Source: Streptomyces caniscabiei (lineage in GTDB: Bacteria > Actinomycetota > Actinomycetes > Streptomycetales > Streptomycetaceae). From it: a DNA stretch of 63,461 bases. The position numbers were made by a program, and so were the translations under genes. Shown piece by piece: positions 59,950-63,461 of the stretch (positions are counted from its first letter, which is position 1; each line of letters opens with the position of its first letter). The notes under the pieces are model-generated. The model had not been told where the DNA came from. It did not search any database and worked only from the letters and a program-made list of their open reading frames with translations. The stretch covers positions 1 through 63,461 of the forward strand of contig NZ_JABXWI010000034.1 of NCBI RefSeq assembly GCF_014930365.1, given 5' to 3'.

Positions 59950-60944
59950 AGTGGAACCCGTCCCGAGCCCTCGCCATCGCCGCCGGCCTCGTCATCGTCG
60001 CCCTCACCGCGGCCGCATTCTGGCTCTCGTACGCCCACCTCGCCGAGGTCGCCCTGGCGCACGGCATGGAGGGCAAGGAAGTCCGCGCGTGGGCATGGCC
60101 CGCCACCCTCGACCTGTTCATCGTCGCCGGGGAGCTGCTCATGCTCCGGGCCGCACTCGCGGGGAAGGTCGACCCGTGGGCCATCGGCCTCACCGTCGTC
60201 GGCTCCGGCTCCTCCATCGCACTGAACGTCGCCGGGGTCGGCACCTCCGCCGGAACCCTCGACTATGTGGTCGCCGCCGTCCCGCCAGCCGCCGCGCTGC
60301 TCGCGTTCGGTGCGCTGATGAGGCAGATCCACCAGGCCCTCGCCGGGCGAGACGACCAAAACTTCCTGGGACCGCAGGAAGTTCCGACACCCGAGGTGAC
60401 TGTGGAGCGCGTTGACGACGACCAGCCGCCCGCCCTCACCGAGGCGCCGGAGGTGGTCCCGGCTGATGCCCGGATGCTGCCGATCGTGGCGCTCCCCGCC
60501 CCGAAGAAGACGTTCGTCTTCGACCACTCGCGCCAGCAGTACATGCCCTCCGGCAGCACCAACGGATACGTGGACTGGCCCTCCCCCGAGGAGCCGACGG
60601 TGGTCACCGGCCCGGACGAAGGGCGGTCATCCGACCGAGACGACGAGAAGGGGTACGCGTCAGTCCCGACCCCCAGCGGCGACCACGACCGAGCCGACGA
60701 GGTGACCACTTCGGTGGGTGCGGAAACCCCCCGGCAGGTGGTCACCGAGGTCGTCACCCTCACCCCGTCCGAACTGCGGCGCAGGGCCTCGAAGCTGAAC
60801 CGCGAGCTGGTCACCTCCACGAACCGGCCGGTGACCATCGAACGACTCCGCGAGGAGTACGGGCTGAGCCGTCGCGAGGCCGCCGAGCTGCGGCGCGAAG
60901 TGGTCGGCACCGTGGCGCTCGTCCCTGGGGAGGTCCGGTCATGA
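59946..60944 (+). CDS. DUF2637 membrane protein of the AICE
   Basis: The 332-aa protein has four predicted helices in residues 7-120 (ALAIAAGLVIVALTAAAFWL, TLDLFIVAGELLMLRAAL, IGLTVVGSGSSIALNVAGV, YVVAAVPPAAALLAFGALM), the DUF2637 module of actinobacterial mobile elements. A long hydrophilic linker follows. The C-terminal helix-turn-helix-like segment reads TIERLREEYGLSRREAAELR. It probably acts in intramycelial spread or in regulating transfer. It overlaps both neighbours by 4 nt. Confidence 0.85.
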   Translation: MKWNPSRALAIAAGLVIVALTAAAFWLSYAHLAEVALAHGMEGKEVRAWAWPATLDLFIVAGELLMLRAALAGKVDPWAIGLTVVGSGSSIALNVAGVGTSAGTLDYVVAAVPPAAALLAFGALMRQIHQALAGRDDQNFLGPQEVPTPEVTVERVDDDQPPALTEAPEVVPADARMLPIVALPAPKKTFVFDHSRQQYMPSGSTNGYVDWPSPEEPTVVTGPDEGRSSDRDDEKGYASVPTPSGDHDRADEVTTSVGAETPRQVVTEVVTLTPSELRRRASKLNRELVTSTNRPVTIERLREEYGLSRREAAELRREVVGTVALVPGEVRS

Positions 60945-61114
60945 AGCCGATCCTGTTCGGTGCCGTCCTCGCTCTCGTCTGGCTGCTGTTCGGGTCGCCG
61001 CTGGTGACCATCACGGCGGTGCTGCCCGTCCTCGTCGAGCCGGTCACCATCGCCTTCGCCGCCGGTCTCCTCGCCCGCCCGTACGTGGCCCGGTCGAGGA
61101 GGTGGACGCGGTGA
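60941..61114 (+). CDS. Very small membrane protein (Spd-like)
   Basis: The 57-aa protein has two hydrophobic segments (ILFGAVLALVWLLFGSPLVT and VLPVLVEPVTIAFAAGLLA) and a basic tail. It starts at an ATG overlapping the DUF2637 stop and its stop overlaps the next GTG. Similar small proteins in AICEs are grouped with spread genes. Confidence 0.65.
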   Translation: MKPILFGAVLALVWLLFGSPLVTITAVLPVLVEPVTIAFAAGLLARPYVARSRRWTR

Positions 61115-61434
61115 GCGACGCCCTCGACAAGGCCGAGCAGGCGGTACGCGCCGCCGAGACCGACACGGCCGCCGTGCAGCTGGCCATGGCCGCGATGGAG
61201 CTGGCGAAGCTCGCCACCCAGCAACAGCCCTCCCCGCAGCAGGTCTGTCAGCACGACCAGCACAAGGCCCGTCGCAGCACGGGCGAGTGGATCGGCATCG
61301 CGTGCGCGGTGTGCGTCGGCTCCATCGGCCTCGCCTTCGCCGGCCTGGCCCTGGCCGTCCTCGGCGGTGTCGCCGCGATCGTCGTCCTCGTCCTGCGCGA
61401 CATGTGGCGCGACTCCCAGAAGGGCCGCCGCTGA
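61111..61434 (+). CDS. Membrane-anchored AICE protein (Spd-like)
   Basis: The GTG at 61111 sits 8 nt after AGGAGG and overlaps the previous stop; it gives 107 aa. The N-terminal half is a charged helix (ALDKAEQAVRAAETDTAAVQ). A C-terminal hairpin of helices follows (WIGIACAVCVGSIGLAFAGL, ALAVLGGVAAIVVLVLRD). It is likely a spread or transfer accessory protein. Confidence 0.7.
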   Translation: MSDALDKAEQAVRAAETDTAAVQLAMAAMELAKLATQQQPSPQQVCQHDQHKARRSTGEWIGIACAVCVGSIGLAFAGLALAVLGGVAAIVVLVLRDMWRDSQKGRR

Positions 61435-61530
61435 CGGTCCCTCCGCCCTCCGCCAACCGTGCTCATACCGACACGGTTGCGGGGGCGCGGTGGGACCGGA
61501 CAGCCCGGCCCGCAACCCACGGAGGACCCC

Positions 61531-61734
61531 GTGACGACCCGCCAGGAACAGACCACCCTCGCCGCCCAAGCCGCCGGCCGCGCGGCCGACCTCGCCAAGG
61601 AGACCGAGAGGGCCGCCCTCCACCCCGACAAGCGCAGCCTCGTCCAGAACCTCGCCGCCGCCAGCACCGCATGGGCGGACGCCGCCCAGGCCCACGCCGC
61701 GATCGCCGCACTCCTGCCCGAGACGGAGGCATGA
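61531..61734 (+). CDS. Small helical AICE protein
   Basis: The GTG at 61531 follows GGAGG and gives 67 aa, all helical (TTLAAQAAGRAADLAKETER, LVQNLAAASTAWADAAQAHA). Function is unknown. Confidence 0.65.
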   Translation: MTTRQEQTTLAAQAAGRAADLAKETERAALHPDKRSLVQNLAAASTAWADAAQAHAAIAALLPETEA

Positions 61735-61737
61735 CCG

Positions 61738-61917
61738 ATGGCCGACAACCCCGACATTCGGTTCGCCGACTTCACCACGACGGAGAAGTTGCAGGTCATC
61801 GCCCTGACCGCCCGCATGGCGAAGAGGGGCGCGGCCGGCGAAGGCGTCGACATCTCCGACCTGAAGCGCAAGGTCGAGCGCATCGAGCGCCAGGCGCTCC
61901 GCCGCAAGAAGAAGTGA
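61738..61917 (+). CDS. Small basic AICE protein, DUF6257-like
   Basis: The 59-aa protein (MADNPDIRFADFTTTEKLQV ... ISDLKRKVERIERQALRRKK) starts 3 nt after the previous stop behind GGAGG. The sequence resembles what I know as DUF6257, a small protein preceding traB in AICEs. It may be a DNA-binding helper; this is tentative. Confidence 0.6.
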   Translation: MADNPDIRFADFTTTEKLQVIALTARMAKRGAAGEGVDISDLKRKVERIERQALRRKKK

Positions 61918-62000
61918 CCACCCGGGGGCGGCGTCCAGCCTCCACAGCAGCGCCGTCCCCGGGCCCCGAACGTCCCATCAGAACGACCGGAGAGATCATC

Positions 62001-63461
62001 GTGACGGACACCGTCGTATCCGCCAGCACCGACGCACCCGAGGCGCCCACCGCCCCCGTGCCCGTCGACAACCCGAACCTGCCCAACCCGGGCGTCACCG
62101 ACGAGAAGCGCCGGCCGATCCTCCCCGCCTGGCTGAAGGACCGCACCGAATTCGGTACGGCCGCCCGCCACACCGCCAGCCGCCTCGGCTACGCCACCGC
62201 CTACCACGGGCTCCGCGCCCCCTGGTACGCCGTACAGCTCGCCGCCATGGCCCCGCGCGGCGCCTGCCGCTTCGTCGCCGAGACGAACCGGTGGCTGTGG
62301 GACCGCGAGGCCGCACCCCTGCGCGGGCACGCCGTCCGTACCGAGGACGTCGAGGAGTACCTGCACCTCGCCCGCCTGCGCGGCAACCGCGTCCGCCTCC
62401 GCGGCCTGGTCACGGTCGTCGCCACCGTGTTCGGGCTCGGCTTCGCCCTCTGGCTGTACGTGATGGCCCCGGCGTTCCTGTGGGCGTTCGCCGCCGGCGG
62501 GGTGCTGACCCTCGGGTTCTTCGGCCAGCAGCCGGACGCCCCGGTCATCGGCCCGGCGGTGATGCGGACCGAGCTGCAGAAACTCACCGGCACCATCGTC
62601 CTGCGCGGCCTGGACTCCATCGGCAACCCGAAGATCTCCGCCGCCATCAAGAAGGGCGGCGACATGGACGGCATGCGCTTCACCAGCGAGATCGTCCGTG
62701 ACGGCCCCGGCTACCGCGCCGACCTCGACCTCCCGTACGGCGTCACCCCTGACGACATCATGGAGAAGCGTGAGCAGCTCGCCTCCGGCCTGCGCCGCAA
62801 GGTCGGCTGCGTCTGGCCGTCCGGCGACGAGAACGAGCACGAGGGCCGCCTGGTCCTGTGGGTCGGTGACAAGCCGATGAACGAGACCACGAAACCCGCG
62901 TGGCCGCTCCTCAAGGACGGGGAGGTCGACCTCTTCCGCCCGGTCATCTTCGGCAACGACCAGCGGATGCGGTGGGTCGAGGTCACCCTGATGTTCGCGT
63001 CGATCGTCATCGGCTCAATTCCCCGCATGGGCAAGACGTTCCTGCTCAGGCTGCTGCTGCTGATCGCTGCCCTCGACCCGCGGGCCTGGCTGCTGCCCTT
63101 CGACCTGAAGGGCACCGGCGACCTGCGCGCCCTCGAACCCGTCGCCCACCGCTACCGGGCCGGCGAGGAGGACGAGGACATCGAGTACATCCTCCACGCG
63201 CTCCGCGAGGTCAAGGAGGAGCTGCGCCGCCGGGCGAAGGTCATCAAGGGCCTGCCGCACGCCCGCTGCCCCGAATCGAAGGTCACCCCGGCCCTCGCGA
63301 ACGACAAGAGCCTCGGCCTTCACCCCATCGTCATCGGCATCGACGAGTGCCAGGTCGTGTTTGAGCACGAGAAGCACGGCGCCGAGATCGAGAGCATCTG
63401 CACCGACATCACCAAGCGGGGCCCGGCCCTCGGCATCATCGGCATGTTCGCCACCCAGCGG
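62001..63461 (+). CDS. traB: TraB, FtsK/SpoIIIE-type conjugative DNA translocase (5' part)
   Basis: The GTG at 62001 follows GGAGAG. 487 codons are present before the window edge, without a stop. Two helices lie near 135-175 (VTVVATVFGLGFALWLYVMA, FLWAFAAGGVLTLGFFG). The ATPase starts with Walker A GSIPRMGKTF near residue 337 and Walker B IVIGIDECQVVF near 447, as in AICE TraB proteins, which move double-stranded DNA between mycelia. The C-terminal DNA-recognition domain is beyond the edge. Confidence 0.9.
   Translation, partial: MTDTVVSASTDAPEAPTAPVPVDNPNLPNPGVTDEKRRPILPAWLKDRTEFGTAARHTASRLGYATAYHGLRAPWYAVQLAAMAPRGACRFVAETNRWLWDREAAPLRGHAVRTEDVEEYLHLARLRGNRVRLRGLVTVVATVFGLGFALWLYVMAPAFLWAFAAGGVLTLGFFGQQPDAPVIGPAVMRTELQKLTGTIVLRGLDSIGNPKISAAIKKGGDMDGMRFTSEIVRDGPGYRADLDLPYGVTPDDIMEKREQLASGLRRKVGCVWPSGDENEHEGRLVLWVGDKPMNETTKPAWPLLKDGEVDLFRPVIFGNDQRMRWVEVTLMFASIVIGSIPRMGKTFLLRLLLLIAALDPRAWLLPFDLKGTGDLRALEPVAHRYRAGEEDEDIEYILHALREVKEELRRRAKVIKGLPHARCPESKVTPALANDKSLGLHPIVIGIDECQVVFEHEKHGAEIESICTDITKRGPALGIIGMFATQR

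Larger units (their letters stand above)
57107..63461 (+). mobile_element. Element 3: left part of an actinomycete integrative and conjugative element (AICE)
   Basis: From att site C rightward, plus-strand genes with many 4-nt overlaps encode small AICE-type proteins, a DUF2637 protein, Spd-like membrane proteins and TraB. Replication, xis and int genes, and the intact tRNA-Thr, should lie right of the window edge. Confidence 0.8.

Overview
The window is a stretch of a Streptomyces-type chromosome. It has very high GC with G/C third positions, many GTG starts, GTGA/ATGA stop-start overlaps, an AfsR/SARP regulator, a Tat-secreted enzyme, DUF2637/TraB conjugation genes, and dispersed repeats of the kind seen in Streptomyces. 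All functions are read from sequence; no database search was run.

1-20.7 kb is ordinary chromosome. It carries a family A DNA polymerase lacking the 5' nuclease, a large SARP-NB-ARC-TPR regulator, a GT2 glycosyltransferase, a DUF6000-like protein, a small membrane protein, and a Tat-exported putative glycosidase under a LacI-type operator. These are followed by an IS605 OrfB/TnpB-type protein, an FtsX permease/ATPase pair divergent from a histidine kinase-response regulator pair, and a saccharopine-dehydrogenase-fold oxidoreductase divergent from a GlxA-type AraC regulator.

20.8-30.6 kb is the most interesting chromosomal locus. It is a minus-strand run of five genes, mostly with overlapping ends: trypsin-like protease with a degenerate P-loop module, PknG-like kinase with zinc-ribbon cysteines and an alpha-helical tail, von Willebrand A protein, four-helix membrane protein, and an orphan solute-binding protein. 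A trypco2 gene is divergent from it and a SUKH-type immunity gene follows. The last parts resemble the mycobacterial GlnH-GlnX-PknG sensing module, here joined to conflict-system domains.

30.6-34.8 kb is a decaying zone. A SoxR-type operator/promoter precedes a broken quinone oxidoreductase, an intact NADPH-FMN reductase and a truncated MFS pump. A lipoprotein, an IS3 remnant, a small DUF7674-like protein and the 3' tip of a tyrosine integrase follow.

34.8 kb to the end is an array of integrative elements. Three copies of the 3' part of a tRNA-Thr(CGU) gene (34793, 43706, 57107), each preceded by a hairpin, divide it into units. Element 1 carries VapBC, a 1,662-residue SF1 helicase-nuclease overlapping a Gre-domain gene, and a divergent zinc-ribbon protein. 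Element 2 carries a second toxin-antitoxin pair and a LamG protein/RHS-Hint-toxin/immunity operon. Element 3 is the left part of an actinomycete integrative and conjugative element (AICE) of the pSAM2 type: small genes, a DUF2637 protein, Spd-like membrane proteins and TraB, cut by the window edge. The intact tRNA-Thr and integrase are predicted to lie to the right of the window.
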